This document shows positions 7,683 through 17,461 of a stretch of DNA of 39,210 bases, in pieces. Numbering within the stretch: the first letter of the stretch is position 1; every line of letters begins with the position of its first letter. The position numbers and the translations under genes were made by a program. Source of the DNA: Chroococcidiopsidaceae cyanobacterium YX2bin18. Lineage in GTDB: Bacteria; Cyanobacteriota; Cyanobacteriia; Cyanobacteriales; Chroococcidiopsidaceae. The stretch covers positions 1-39,210 of the forward strand of contig JAUJND010000029.1 in assembly GCA_030446505.1 (NCBI GenBank), in the 5' to 3' direction. A model generated the notes under the pieces. That model worked only from the letters and a program-made list of their open reading frames with translations. It was not told the origin of the DNA and searched no databases.

Positions 7683-8963
7683 GTGAATAGAAATCGTCTT
7701 CTTGGAAAAGCAGAGCAACTTATATGGTTTATTGATCAAGTTTTTCCTCTTAATGCAGTTATTGGTGCAACCATTACAGGAAATCTTTCTATTCAACAGT
7801 TAACTGAAGCTTTAAACCAAGTTCAGCACCGACACCCACTGCTAAATGTTAGTATCAGCATTAATCAGGAAGAACAACCGTACTTTATCTCTGATATCTT
7901 TTCCAAAATTCCTTTGCGAGTAGTTATACGGCAAAGTGAAAATCATTGGTGTCAAGTAGCTGCAGAAGAACTTGCTGAGCCTTTTGAATGGAGTAAAAGT
8001 CCACTAATACGTGCGGTGTTACTCTATTCGTCCGACACTAGCGAACTAATGTTCACTTTCCACCACAGCATTGGCGACGGCTCATCAGTAGTTTATCTCA
8101 TTGAAGAAGTCTTACAACAGATGCATAGTCCTAGTGATAGACTAGAGCCTTTGCCATTTTACCCTCCTTATGAAGAACTGATTCCTCATCATCTCCAAGA
8201 AGACAACAAAGATTCTTTGATACAAGAACCAGAAGAGAACAATTTTCCCAACTCTAGTTTGTTCATAGAATTAAATGAAAAGAAAGGTCTCCGAGATTGG
8301 CGAGTCGGGTTATTAAGCTGGAAACTCTTACCGCAAGAAACTGCTAAATTAATCTTACATTGTCGAGCAGAGAAAACTAGTATACATGGGGTTCTTTGCG
8401 CTGCATTTTTTGCATCGATATCAGAAGAGATAGGTTTGAAGAAAGATACTTTCATCAAGTGTTTCTCTCCTTGTAACATGCGACAGTATCTCAAAGCACC
8501 AATAGAGAAAGATTTTGGACTTTACATCGCTCTAATATTAACTATCGACCAAGTTAAACATTTAGATAATTTTTGGGAAACAGCTAGAAAGACTAAACTT
8601 AAACTTAATCAAGCAGTGGTACAAAGAACAATATTTAATGGTATTCCAGGACTTGAAAACTTTTTTGCTACCAAGCCAGACCCTGTAGAAGTACAAAAAT
8701 ATTCAATAGAAAACTTTCCATCCGATTTGTTTGTGAGTAATTTAGGTGATCTAAAAGTTTCATCACAATTTAATTCGTTGCAGTTGCAAAACTTTTTTAT
8801 AACAGGACCTGGTCTATCAATTGAGCCATTCTTTGTTGGAGCAGCAACAATTAATGGAACAATGTGTGTAACCTTGCGTTATTTAAAATCAATCATTACA
8901 GAACCTGTCGCTGAGAAAATAAGTTTAGGAGCATTACAGAAAATACGTAAAGCTTTTGGTTGA
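7683..8963 (+). CDS. Condensation-fold acyltransferase (PapA/NRPS C-domain-like)
   Basis: A 426-residue protein with the CoA-dependent acyltransferase/condensation fold. The active-site motif HHSIGDG (residues 127-133; HHxxxDG in the family) is intact, with catalytic His128 and structural Asp132. The N-terminal part (ALNQVQHRHPLL) matches the first core of this fold. The C-terminal part has VSNLGDLKVS and FFVGAATINGTMCVTLRY, corresponding to the second-half strand and bridge region. It is a stand-alone protein without carrier or adenylation domains, closest in layout to PapA5-like or alcohol acyltransferases that acylate a hydroxyl or amine. The start is a GTG at 7683 with no strong ribosome-binding site. 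It has its own upstream gap of 720 bp and is followed 250 bp later by a reductase. Substrate unknown. Confidence 0.8.
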   Translation: MNRNRLLGKAEQLIWFIDQVFPLNAVIGATITGNLSIQQLTEALNQVQHRHPLLNVSISINQEEQPYFISDIFSKIPLRVVIRQSENHWCQVAAEELAEPFEWSKSPLIRAVLLYSSDTSELMFTFHHSIGDGSSVVYLIEEVLQQMHSPSDRLEPLPFYPPYEELIPHHLQEDNKDSLIQEPEENNFPNSSLFIELNEKKGLRDWRVGLLSWKLLPQETAKLILHCRAEKTSIHGVLCAAFFASISEEIGLKKDTFIKCFSPCNMRQYLKAPIEKDFGLYIALILTIDQVKHLDNFWETARKTKLKLNQAVVQRTIFNGIPGLENFFATKPDPVEVQKYSIENFPSDLFVSNLGDLKVSSQFNSLQLQNFFITGPGLSIEPFFVGAATINGTMCVTLRYLKSIITEPVAEKISLGALQKIRKAFG

Positions 8964-9213
8964 AGATATTCTTATAGGCTAAACGCATCTAAAGTATAAG
9001 GATCCTTTAACAGCAGATGTGAGTTGGTTAATTACCTTTTAAAAAGTAAATGTATTTTTATCTAGTCTATACAAAAAATAAAATCTATTGTACTATTTAC
9101 TATAGTAATTCCTCTTAATGAATATCCATATTCATGACATCAGAAATGAAGATATTACTCAAATTCCTTGAAGGCAGCCTAATAAGCATATAGTTTCACA
9201 GTAAAAGGAAAAG

Positions 9214-10071
9214 ATGTTAGTTCTAGTAACAGGTGCAACTGGTAAAATAGGTAGTGAATTAGTAAAGCAACTTGCTAGTGTAGGTACGCAGGTACGAGCA
9301 CTTGTCCATGATCCTGAAAAAGCTGTGGCACTTAAGGGATCGAATGTTGATATAGTGATCGGTGATCTTGCTAAACCAGAGACACTTGATGCTGCTTTAG
9401 AAGGTGTTGAACGTGTTTTCTCTCTTGTTCCTTCAACACCAAATTCATTAGAACTGGAGACAAATCTTTTAAAGGCTATAAAGCCTACTAATGTTCAACA
9501 AATTGTTAAATTGTCTTCTATAGAAGCAAGTGAAAATTCACCTGCTTCCTTATTCAGAGATCATTGGTTAGGAGAACAGGGTTTTCAAAAATCTGGTATT
9601 CCATTTACAGTAATACGTCCCAATGCTTTTTACCAGAACTTGCCGTTGTTTGCACAGAGTATCAAGTCTGAAGATACCTTTTCTGTGCCTTTAAAGAATG
9701 CAAAGGTGGGTTTTATAGATACTCGTGATATTGCGCTCGTAGCAGCTAAGGTATTGACCGAGAATGGTCACGAGGGAAAAGTATACACTATCTCAGGACC
9801 AGAATTACTTTCATACCACGATGTAGCTGAAAAGCTTTCTGTGTATCTTGATAGAAGGATTACTTATGTCGATGTGACTTTAGAAGACTTCAAAAATACC
9901 TTATTGACATGGGGTATTCCAGATTTGTTTGCCCAGAGGTTAGTTGCAGCTTGGGGGGTAATCGGCGATGGTAAATTCGATTTCTTAACGAATACGTTTA
10001 ATGAAATAACAAAGAGCCACCCAAGATCATTTGACGAATTTTTAAATGACTACGCCCATGTTTTCAAATGA
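9214..10071 (+). CDS. NmrA-like NAD(P)-binding reductase (atypical SDR)
   Basis: A 285-residue protein with an N-terminal Rossmann motif (LVTGATGKIG, residues 4-13) and a basic patch soon after (RALVHDPEKA) that suits NADP(H). The segment VVIGDLAKPETLDAAL-like (IVIGDLAKPETLDAAL), then VKLSSIEASENS, DHWLGEQGFQKSGIPFTVIR and PNAFYQNL are standard for the NmrA/HSCARG/QOR2 group of atypical short-chain dehydrogenases. These act as redox sensors or as quinone/azo reductases. The canonical YxxxK pair is absent, as usual in this group. An AAAGGA just before the ATG supports the start. It stands 250 bp after the acyltransferase on the same strand, without a shared-operon signature. Confidence 0.85.
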   Translation: MLVLVTGATGKIGSELVKQLASVGTQVRALVHDPEKAVALKGSNVDIVIGDLAKPETLDAALEGVERVFSLVPSTPNSLELETNLLKAIKPTNVQQIVKLSSIEASENSPASLFRDHWLGEQGFQKSGIPFTVIRPNAFYQNLPLFAQSIKSEDTFSVPLKNAKVGFIDTRDIALVAAKVLTENGHEGKVYTISGPELLSYHDVAEKLSVYLDRRITYVDVTLEDFKNTLLTWGIPDLFAQRLVAAWGVIGDGKFDFLTNTFNEITKSHPRSFDEFLNDYAHVFK

Positions 10072-10130
10072 CCTTAAAAAATCTTGAATAGATGGATAGT
10101 GCTAAACTTCGGTTTTAGCTCTCAGAACAA

Positions 10131-11037
10131 GTTTCATAAATCTATCCCAGTAATAAAATTCTGTTAATCCAAATGTGAATTGTGGCAAGGGAAAGAAAAG
10201 CATTGAAACAGACGAAATTTCTTTCCCACCGAACAACAAGCCTACGGTATTTCCGTTGAAACCATGCGAAACAACGCTCTTGTTGAAAACGTGGGACAGA
10301 AATTTTAATTGGTCTACCCCGATTTTTCTTCGTCTTCCAGGCTCGTTTTGGTAATTGTGGTCTAATACCATGTTTACGTAAAGCCGCTCGTATTTCCTTT
10401 GAATCGTAGCCTTTATCGGCAGCCAGCACTTTGACTCGTTTACGGGGTCTACCAGGTTTATAAGTTTTGACTTTGATGCTATCTAGAAGCGGTATAACCT
10501 GGTTTCGTTCACTACCGTTGGCTGGTGTTGTGCGATTAGCTAGGGGCATACCATTAGCGTCAGTCAGGGTATGGATCAAAATCCCTTTACCCTTATAACC
10601 ATATGTAACATCCTCACCACCGCCTTTGCCAGGGGGAAAAAGACCCGTCTATCGCGCCATAACTCCAGTTAATTAATCCTCGTTCTGACCCGATTCCCAG
10701 TATCCGTGCTTGTAATTTTTCTAACGTTCCATTTGTTCCCCAACACTTTAGCCACCTGTGCGCTGAACTTTTTGATGCCCAAATTTTTTCCTGCGGAACA
10801 TTACACCAACGGCATCCTGTTACCAATATATACAGCAAGGTGTTGAGTAAATACCGAAATAGAGTATGTGGCATTCCGCGTCCGCGCTTTTCTGGTTCCT
10901 TGGTAAAAATATCCTCAAACAACTTCCATTCCAAATCACTTAATCCTTCAAATCGTCCAGCCATACTGTGATATATCCTTTCGATCTGAAAAGCAGATTA
11001 TCACGTTTCTACTATTAGTGGGATAGGTTCTAAAACA
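10131..11037 (-). mobile_element. IS5-family insertion sequence
   Basis: The two ends share an imperfect inverted repeat containing CTATCCCA(G/C)TAATA: one near 10131-10154 and its complement near 11013-11037. Between them lies an IS5-type transposase in two frames. Exact boundaries and a target duplication could not be fixed by eye. Confidence 0.7.
10142..10964 (-). CDS. IS5-family transposase in two overlapping frames
   Basis: The first frame (10964 to 10614) carries the DUF4096-type N-terminal domain: MAGRFEGLSDLEWKLFEDIF, RYLLNTLLYILVTGCRWCNV and the first catalytic Asp in YGAIDGSFSP. The second frame (10579 to 10142, open further upstream) carries KVLAADKGYDSKEIRAALRK (second Asp) and the final Glu region. 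A +1 (equivalently -2) shift at the run TTTTTCCCCC, around 10630, joins DGSFSP to a Gly/Lys-rich segment and restores the normal protein of about 270 residues. Two-frame transposases made by frameshifting are known in IS5-family groups, so this copy could be functional. A random indel in the C/T run is the alternative. The stop codon lies in the left terminal repeat. Confidence 0.75.
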
Positions 11038-11596
11038 TCCTATAAAATAAAATAAAATCTAAAACCATAAACGTTTATGGTTTGCATGGCGTGTTGCATC
11101 GTCAAAGTTAGCCTAGCAGTTTGGAGCAGTTCGTTTATGAAGCTATGAAGCATCTAGCCATGTTTCTTCTGCATCCTTATAAAATTCTCCGCCCGTCTCC
11201 CACTGGTACTGCTCCTGTTCTCCAAGCAGCAGACCTAACCAAATTTCTATTAAACTCAGATCTTGCATCAAGCTTAAATGCTTTCACCATAAGTGTTTTA
11301 TCTAAATTTTCTGTAATTCGAATTCCGCTTCATATAAGGCTTCCAAGGCTAAAGGTGATCGCTTGAAAAAATTAGGAGAGCTTGAGAGCCTTATTTTTCC
11401 GTTAGGTGCAAGATCTGAGCAAAGCTTTTTACCTACGGCTGTTTCTCACAACTCATTTAGGATCATTTAGGATCGCTATAGCAAGAAATACTATACTACT
11501 TTATTGTTGGAGTAGTTTTTTAAGACTAAAACCTTAAATTTACATGAATCAAAAGAAAGAGATTTCTAGTTTTTTCTTGATTAAAGAAACAAAAGG

Positions 11597-11641
11597 CTTC
11601 CTAGTTTTTTCTATCAAGAAAAACTAGGAAGTTCCTTAGAC
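11597..11641. repeat. Hairpin with 13-bp arms in a gene-free stretch
   Basis: CTTCCTAGTTTTT (11597-11609) pairs exactly with AAAAACTAGGAAG (11629-11641) around a loop of about 19 nt. It lies about 95 bp upstream of the ScyD/ScyE-family gene. It could be a 5' leader structure, a terminator for upstream transcription, or a small repeat. The rest of 11038-11734 contains no frame that looks like a gene. Confidence 0.4.
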
Positions 11642-11734
11642 ATTTCTTAACATAAACTATGGTGTTCTCTTAATAATCGAGTGGGATATTGTGATTAGTT
11701 TAAAATTGCTCGAGGGGATAGATTAGATTTAAAG

Positions 11735-12859
11735 ATGCTGAAAAAATTATTATTCGTTATTGCAGCAGCAGTATGTATTACTTCAGGAATCACAGAAGCA
11801 GTACAGGCAGCAAAGATTGATGTAATAGCTACTGGTCTTGATAATCCACGAGGTTTAACCATTGGTCCAGACGGCGATATTTACGTTGTGGAAGCGGGTA
11901 CAGGGGGTCAATCAAAAAGATGTGTTCCCTCACCTAGTCAGATCGGCGCGACACTATGTTACGGCTTAACAGGTGCCGTGACACGCATTCATAACGGTGT
12001 AAAGAAACGTGTAATTACGGGTCTCCCATCCATAGGATTAGCCAGTGGCGATGGTAGCTATGGTCCTCATGACATAAAATTCGATTCCAATGGAAGAGCT
12101 TATGTTCTTGTTGGTTTTGCTTCTGACGCAAGAAACCGCGATAATTTAATGGGCAATAAGAACATTGGCTCTCTCCTTGCAATTAATAGTTTTAACGGTG
12201 GACCTTCTTGGACAAAGATTGCCGATCTAGTACGCTTTGAAATCACAAATGATCCTGATCGTCGCGGACTGATTAGCAACCCTTATTCCTTCGTAGTTAA
12301 GAATGGAACTGCTTATGTTGTTGATTCAGGTGCTAACGACTTTTTAAAAGTGAAGCTTTATGCGAGTGGGGTTGCTTTAGAAACTGTGTTTCCTACTCGC
12401 ACCGTGACTGATTCAACGACTGGTCAGGATGTTTTTATACAATCAGTACCTGTATCTGTTGCAGTTGGTTTGGATAACGCCTTGTATGTAGCGGAATTCA
12501 CAGGTTATCCTTATCCAATAGGTAGCGCGCGTATCTATCGAATTGTTCCAGGACAAAAGCCAGAAATCTATGCTAAGAATTTTACACAGATAATTAGCAT
12601 AGCTTTTGATACCGTAGGCAATTTATATGTCCTGGAGTATGGTAGTCAGCCATCATCAGGTAGTGTTCTTAACAGTCGTGGGACTCTTATCCGCGTAGCC
12701 CCTGATAATACTCGCAAAATTATTGCTAGTGGTGATGAACTAATCGCTCCTAACAGCCTTGTAATTGGCGCTGATAATGCTGCTTATGTCACAACCTTCG
12801 GTACATCTGCAGGGAAAGGGCAAATTATTCGTATTGACCTTACACGACCAGTGCCTTAA
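11735..12859 (+). CDS. ScyD/ScyE-family secreted beta-propeller protein
   Basis: A 374-residue protein with a signal peptide (MLKKLLFVIAAAVCITSGIT, cleavage likely after the AVQA near residue 26). About six NHL-like repeats follow, each with a (G/D)-N/D-x-(Y)-V-(V/A) strand: GLTIGPDGDIYVVEAGTGG, IKFDSNGRAYVLVG, VVKNGTAYVVDSG, VAVGLDNALYVAEFTG, IAFDTVGNLYVLEYG and LVIGADNAAYVTTFG. This is the architecture annotated as the ScyD/ScyE family after two proteins of the scytonemin sunscreen cluster, but the family is far broader than that pathway. No ScyA, ScyB or ScyC genes are in the window, so scytonemin synthesis should not be inferred. The protein is probably periplasmic or extracellular. A hairpin overlapping the stop codon ends the unit. 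Confidence 0.85.
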   Translation: MLKKLLFVIAAAVCITSGITEAVQAAKIDVIATGLDNPRGLTIGPDGDIYVVEAGTGGQSKRCVPSPSQIGATLCYGLTGAVTRIHNGVKKRVITGLPSIGLASGDGSYGPHDIKFDSNGRAYVLVGFASDARNRDNLMGNKNIGSLLAINSFNGGPSWTKIADLVRFEITNDPDRRGLISNPYSFVVKNGTAYVVDSGANDFLKVKLYASGVALETVFPTRTVTDSTTGQDVFIQSVPVSVAVGLDNALYVAEFTGYPYPIGSARIYRIVPGQKPEIYAKNFTQIISIAFDTVGNLYVLEYGSQPSSGSVLNSRGTLIRVAPDNTRKIIASGDELIAPNSLVIGADNAAYVTTFGTSAGKGQIIRIDLTRPVP

Positions 12860-12878
12860 TTTACTTATAAATTAAGGC
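12853..12878 (+). terminator. Intrinsic terminator overlapping the stop codon
   Basis: GCCTTAATTT (12853-12862) pairs perfectly with AAATTAAGGC (12869-12878) around ACTTAT, and a T-rich run (TGTTAGTTTTTAG) follows. The stop codon of the ScyD/ScyE-family gene (12857-12859) lies inside the left arm. Confidence 0.65.
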
Positions 12879-13018
12879 TGTTAGTTTTTAGTGCGTATCA
12901 CCTTCCTCCATGATTTAAAGAACGCAGATACCAGATTGCGGAGCAGTGACATTTCACAACTTTTTAAGCAGATATGTGAAATTTTGTACATTACCAACCA
13001 GCGAATACTGGAAAAAAC

Positions 13019-13609
13019 ATGAATATTTACCGAAAACTAGCATCTACCGCTGCAGGACTTACCCTAAGCTTCGTAGCCATTCAATCTCAACCAGCAGTAG
13101 CTGCGGACTTTGCTTTAAAAGGGACTTTGGGTTCAACGAATGTTGTACCTTATACAGACTTCACTGGAACTTACTCCCTTCCTTCTTTATCTGGATTTAA
13201 TTTAATTCTTAACTATCAACTGACATTTACTGGTGGCGATGGAGTAGCTCCCATTACTGTATCTAGTGCCACACAACGTCCTGGCGACGATAGTTTTTAT
13301 ACAGACAATGTTCTAGAAACGCCCAACACGTTTGATATTTTGTTTCAGCAGGAACTTCCAGGATTTGGTTTGGGCGGATTGATTTTCTCAGGTACCCCTT
13401 TTAATGGCACTTTTATCAATACAGATGGCGCTTATGGCGATTCTTTCTTTAATTATGGATCGTTATATGGTAACAACGTAGCGCTCATAACCTCGGCTCA
13501 GAGTAAGGCTGTCCCAGAACCAACCCAGATTCCGGGCTTGCTCCTTTTTCTGAGTTTAGGTTGGTTTATGTATAAAAAGAGTAATCGCATTAGGTCTGTT
13601 GGGAAATAG
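13019..13609 (+). CDS. PEP-CTERM sorting-domain protein
   Basis: A 196-residue secreted protein. The signal peptide spans MNIYRKLASTAAGLTLSFVA with probable cleavage after AVA (residue 28). The mature part is rich in Gly, Thr, Phe and Asn with little charge, as in many extracellular matrix or polysaccharide-associated proteins. The C-terminus has the tripartite PEP-CTERM signal: VPEP at residues 165-168, a hydrophobic helix (GLLLFLSLGWFMY) and a basic tail (KKSNRIRSVGK). Such proteins are substrates of exosortase, and a cyanoexosortase gene lies at 33912-34760 on the same molecule. It follows the ScyD/ScyE-family gene by 160 bp, beyond that gene's terminator, so it probably has its own promoter. 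The function of the mature part is unknown. Confidence 0.88.
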   Translation: MNIYRKLASTAAGLTLSFVAIQSQPAVAADFALKGTLGSTNVVPYTDFTGTYSLPSLSGFNLILNYQLTFTGGDGVAPITVSSATQRPGDDSFYTDNVLETPNTFDILFQQELPGFGLGGLIFSGTPFNGTFINTDGAYGDSFFNYGSLYGNNVALITSAQSKAVPEPTQIPGLLLFLSLGWFMYKKSNRIRSVGK

Positions 13610-13640
13610 AGAGAAAAATAGTTGTGCGTCAGCAAAGCGT

Positions 13641-14117
13641 GGGATAGGTAGTGCATTAGATTGTTGTGAGATAGGTGGCAATGTCGTACCAACTCCAGGC
13701 TTGAGAGGTTAATCCCGCTCGCCCAAAGCTGCGGTAGATTTGAAGCGACTATGCTGCCAAGTCCAGTTGAAGTAGCTCACCACTAATCGATCTGTCACTT
13801 TTGTCTGTTCCCATACCTTGCCAAAGAGCGTTTTGCCGTCGATGCCATCTGCCAGTTTTTTGTAGCACAGTGCCGTTAGTACGTTCTAATCGCTGCATTT
13901 TGCCAGAGCCGATGTGGTGCTGAATTTCAGGAGGTAGGACTCGCTCATATCCGCACCAATCATCGCGCTTTGAATTGCTTGCAATTCGTTTTTCCCTCGG
14001 TGTTGACTACTAACTCATCAATCAGTTCATCAGTGTGTTTGCTAACTCGCGCCGCCAGAATTAAGCCACTCGAATCGGTAAGACTAAAACCTATCCAACA
14101 ATCTCCGACCTCTAGCT
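13641..14117 (-). pseudogene. Degenerate IS1-family element
   Basis: On the minus strand, pieces in different frames read GDCWIGFSLTDSSGLILAAR, KHTDELIDELVVNTEG, then KVWEQTKVTDRLVVSYFNWT and, just before a stop at 13656-13658, a tail ending SWYDIATYLTTI. These match the IS1-type transposase at 34874-35704 segment by segment, but with several frameshifts and missing bases. The zinc-finger N-terminus is absent. The element ends close to the start of the kinase-like gene at 14131. Confidence 0.75.
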
Positions 14118-14130
14118 CTTAGGCGCAACA

Positions 14131-15554
14131 ATGAATAAACCACAAGTACAATCTGATGCCTTGCGTCTTGCTGAAAAAAACATCAAAGTTGTTGATAATT
14201 ATCTGAATCCTGATGAGACTGTTGTGGGATTTGGCTATGGCGGAAGCGAATCTCTGACGCTGTTTTTGCAGAAGCCAGGCTCTAAAAAGTTTGTACGCAA
14301 AGTATTGAGTGAACGTCTGATTACTCCTAAATGGGGACGGAGCGGAAGCGATGTTATGTTGCCCCCTTGCCAAAAGGCAAAGAGTCAGACTCAATATCTC
14401 ATGACTCTACCGGACTCAGTTAAACCTTTTTTTCCAAAAGTGCTTAATACTACCGAGCGGGAGCAAAAGTTAACAGAGGATAACGAAACCACTGTCTATG
14501 AATATATCTACGACATGGATTTTATCCCTGGCATCGAAGTCAGCCAGTTCGTTAGAAAATATCAGCCATCGAAGGAAATCGTGGCAGCACTCTATTACAT
14601 CATATTCCGGCTTCTGAATGAAAAAATCCATAGCCACCGCCGACGAGAACCGTTGGGTTCCACTTTGGAACAATCGTATTTCAAAAAAATAGAAGCTCGT
14701 CTTGCTCTATCACAGAATACAGCACCGAAAACTTTCGGGAACGACCTGCTGAAATCTGAAGAGATTATGATTAACGGCAAAAGAATGCGTAATGTGCCTC
14801 ATTTACTTAGAGAATTACGCAACAATCCAGCTTACCAAGATATTTTAGAGCCTAAGTTCCATTCTCTAGTTATGGGTGATACCAATACAGAGAACATAAA
14901 AATCGGTAATATCGAGCCATTGCTAAGGGAATATCAAATTTCTCTGTAGTTAACCCTCCGTTTACCGCCGAGGATTTGAATATTCGTTTTCTTGATCCGC
15001 GTGCTATTGGATTTTATGAGAACAATGTCGATACCTATGCGGATGACCCTATGTACGATAACAAGCCATGGCACAATAGTTTAGGGAACTATGACAAAAT
15101 TCATGGTGAGCATTTTGACCTTGCATACCAGCTTAATAGAAATGTACCCCATATTCTTCTCGCCTTTCATGAAGATAACCCTTACGAAAGTTCCTACTCT
15201 GGTATAGACAAATACTTTAGTGAAGTCATGACTGCTGCCTGGAAATTGGATCGTTCTGATTCAGATGTGAATCAGAACGATCCAAACTGGCTTGTACGTT
15301 TTGTATTCCTTATGGGTACTCACTTTATGGCAATGCCACCGTTCCACTTCAGTAAAGATGAAAAGGGTGTTTTGCTCGATGATGCATATCACCAAAGTCG
15401 ACCGTTGGCGATCTATGTTGAAGGAATCAAGTGGCTTAATATGACTCTAGATATACTTGAAGGAAAGATGGATGAGTTCCACGGCATCCCGGTTCCTAAT
15501 TTCGGAATTCATACAAAAAATTACGAACTTCTAATAACACCAGTGGCTGTCTAA
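14131..15554 (+). pseudogene. Kinase-fold phosphotransferase-like protein with a frameshift
   Basis: Two adjacent frames make one protein of about 474 residues. The first (14131-14949) has a possible ATP-binding lysine in KKFVRKVLSER and the catalytic-loop motif HSLVMGDTNTENI (residues 244-256), as in aminoglycoside-phosphotransferase or choline-kinase-like proteins. The second begins SVVNPPFTAEDLNIRFLDPR, where FLDPR supplies the metal-binding Asp, and ends at 15554. One extra T in the TTT run at about 14939-14941 would join them as EYQIFSVVNPPF. So this is either a one-base deletion in a T run or a read error. The C-terminal half (PWHNSLGNYDKIHGEHFDLA onward) is not recognised. The substrate is unknown. 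The next gene, also frameshifted, may be its partner. Confidence 0.6.
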
Positions 15555-15780
15555 AAGGGTGTTTGAAAAGTCGGCTAGGCTGGGAAAAGCTTTCTCAATA
15601 TATGCTGTAAATAGATAGTAGACAGCATCGAAAAAGCAACATATTAAAGTATGCTCCAGCAATCTAGCCCTTGCCCAATATGAACTTCTGAGTAATATGA
15701 TTCCAGAACCAAAATCGGTGGTCGGAAGCGTGAAGTCGATATATGCATAAAATTTGTTTGACCTTTTAAAACTTTTCAAC
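15555..15780 (+). mobile_element. IS5-family remnant (left end and first codons)
   Basis: The segment opens with GGGTGTTTGAAAAGT, an IS-terminal-like sequence, and a related inverted copy (AACTTTTCAACT) lies near 15772-15783. Inside, the plus strand reads ALAQYELLSNMIPEPKS and, after a one-base shift, GGRKREVDI. This is the start of an IS5-type transposase, whose rest is deleted. The following stretch to 15959 has no recognisable gene. Confidence 0.55.
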
Positions 15781-15959
15781 TAGAATCGCAAGGCTTTCCC
15801 GACCATAATCTGTGATTTGGTGGGGGAGGAATTGTATGCAAATTAGGAAACTAGAGGTCTATCATGGCTTCTGAAAGCCCCACTATAACCTATAGGTTGA
15901 TAATGGGTAGTTTACACATCCTTTAAGAATATTTTGCACGACGAAAGAGATTATCCATT

Positions 15960-17461
15960 ATGAACCGCGAAGTGGAAAAGGACGTTTTATCTATGCATTT
16001 ATCGGAACTTTCGCCGCAACTTAACAAGATCGGTGGGCATCATCAGTGTTTCAAATCTCTGCTAAATGAGCGGCGGATTTTCCAACCCTTGGCACTGGTG
16101 CGTTCACGGTTTGGGGATTGGGCAGGAACCTATCGGTTTTGAGCCGGATAAATCAGATCGGTTGCTTGAAATAAGTCTTGCACTGTTTCAACAAACCAAT
16201 ATTGGTTATTACGTATTCATAAATCATTTGCTTCATGGTATTGTCGAAACATGTGCAGCTTTATCATTGAACAATAAACTTGCTCAACAGCGTGCCTATG
16301 ATCAATTCACAAGTGCGATAGAGCATCTGCCAAGTGAATCATGGCAGTATGTACGTGCTTGCGCTTTGTTGACGGAGAGCCTGGTAAAGCTTGGTCAACT
16401 CGAAACCCATCGATATAATGTCCATCGGCGTATGGGAATAGCATTTAAGCAAGTAGTGAAACTAGATGCGGACAATGACAAAATTAGTTATGAAAAACTA
16501 CAGCTTTTGCCAATCTCCTGTTGGCAGCAGGACAGGCAGGATTTACAGATTTGCTCACTTTGCGCCAGCAAAACGGCGATACTTATGCTGATACAGCTTT
16601 GCAACTAGCCACAACAATATCCGATATATTTTACCGTAGTAGAGGTTCAGCAATTATTTTTTCCGTTTTGGGGATAATTGGTGGCAAACAACAAGTATAT
16701 ACTGGACAACAAAATCATCTTCAGGCTCTTTTAGATAACTTGGATTCAGAGTTGAGTCATTCATTGAGCCGAGATTCAGACGGCGTTCATGAGGGGTCAG
16801 ATTATTATATATTTCCGCTATCATTGATACTCAATGCAATTGCGATATTAGATTGTCCTGATTATCTGACTTATAGAAGAGATTGGGTAAGGCAAACCGT
16901 ATCACTTTTTTCATTCTCTCGCCTGCGGCGCAGGCTTCGCAGATAACGTTTTTTATCTATGCGTTAGACAATCTTGGTGTACTTGATGCGTATGTGCCCG
17001 ACCTTATCGCATTCTTTCATAAATGTATGGAAAGATATTTACAATCAACAGAGAGGGCTACCGAGTTGATGATTATTTGCGGTAATACTTACTTAATTCA
17101 TTTGGCTTGCCAGTTAGAACGACCTGACATTCTTCATCCTCGCATTTTATCAATATTATCGAACAGTGTAGTACAGACATCAGGTTCTGAACGTTATCTG
17201 GAAAGCACTTATGGCTCCAGTTATATGGTAGCGGCCTATGCATTATCTGCATTTTATCGCCTGGGACCAGTGGATAGGTTGTTTGATGAACAACTGAGCC
17301 TGACAGATGCAATCAGTCGTTTTAAAGATGATTCAAAATCTACGGCAATAAATTCACCAAAAACTGCGTTTGCACTGATTGAAGCAGCACTGCGAATGCG
17401 TCCTGTCGAGTCTTGCGACACGTCACTTTTCAGTAATATCCAGCTCAGTGGACGATACTGA
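15960..17461 (+). pseudogene. Large helical protein of unknown function, several frameshifts
   Basis: Four frame segments join into about 490 residues. They are 15960 to about 16133 (MNREVEKDVLSMHLSELSPQ to GTYRF), to about 16513 (EPDKSDRLLEISLALFQQTN onward), to about 16905 (FANLLLAAGQAGFTDLL to RDWVRQTV), and to 17461 (FFIYALDNLGVLDAYVPDL onward). The first junction is mended by removing one T from TTTT, the second by adding one T to TTTT. The third is due to an inserted repeat of about 44 bp (see 16906-16949). The text is strongly alpha-helical with recurrent YxxxAxxL patterns and SYMVAAYALSAFYRLG, suggesting an alpha-alpha barrel or toroid such as a terpene-cyclase-like or LanC-like fold. 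I do not recognise the family. It follows the kinase-like gene, which suggests a shared pathway. Confidence 0.5.
16906..16949. repeat. Short palindromic insertion inside a gene
   Basis: An insertion of about 44 bp carries the GC-rich palindrome GCCTGCGGCGCAGGC (16921-16935). The surrounding T-rich sequences (TCACTTTTTTCAT and TAACGTTTTTTAT) are similar, as if a target had been duplicated. Taking it out restores an open frame reading VRQTVTFFIYALDN. Short dispersed repeats of this kind are known to invade genes in filamentous cyanobacteria. Exact borders are uncertain. Confidence 0.45.

Noticed and set aside
11121-11366. Open frame of 81 codons on the plus strand
   Set aside because: The translation has no family resemblance or good ribosome-binding site, and codon use looks random. 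It lies in a gene-free stretch after an IS5 copy.
11735-12859. Scytonemin biosynthesis locus
   Set aside because: Only one ScyD/ScyE-family protein is present. The defining enzymes ScyA, ScyB and ScyC are absent, and the propeller family is broad.
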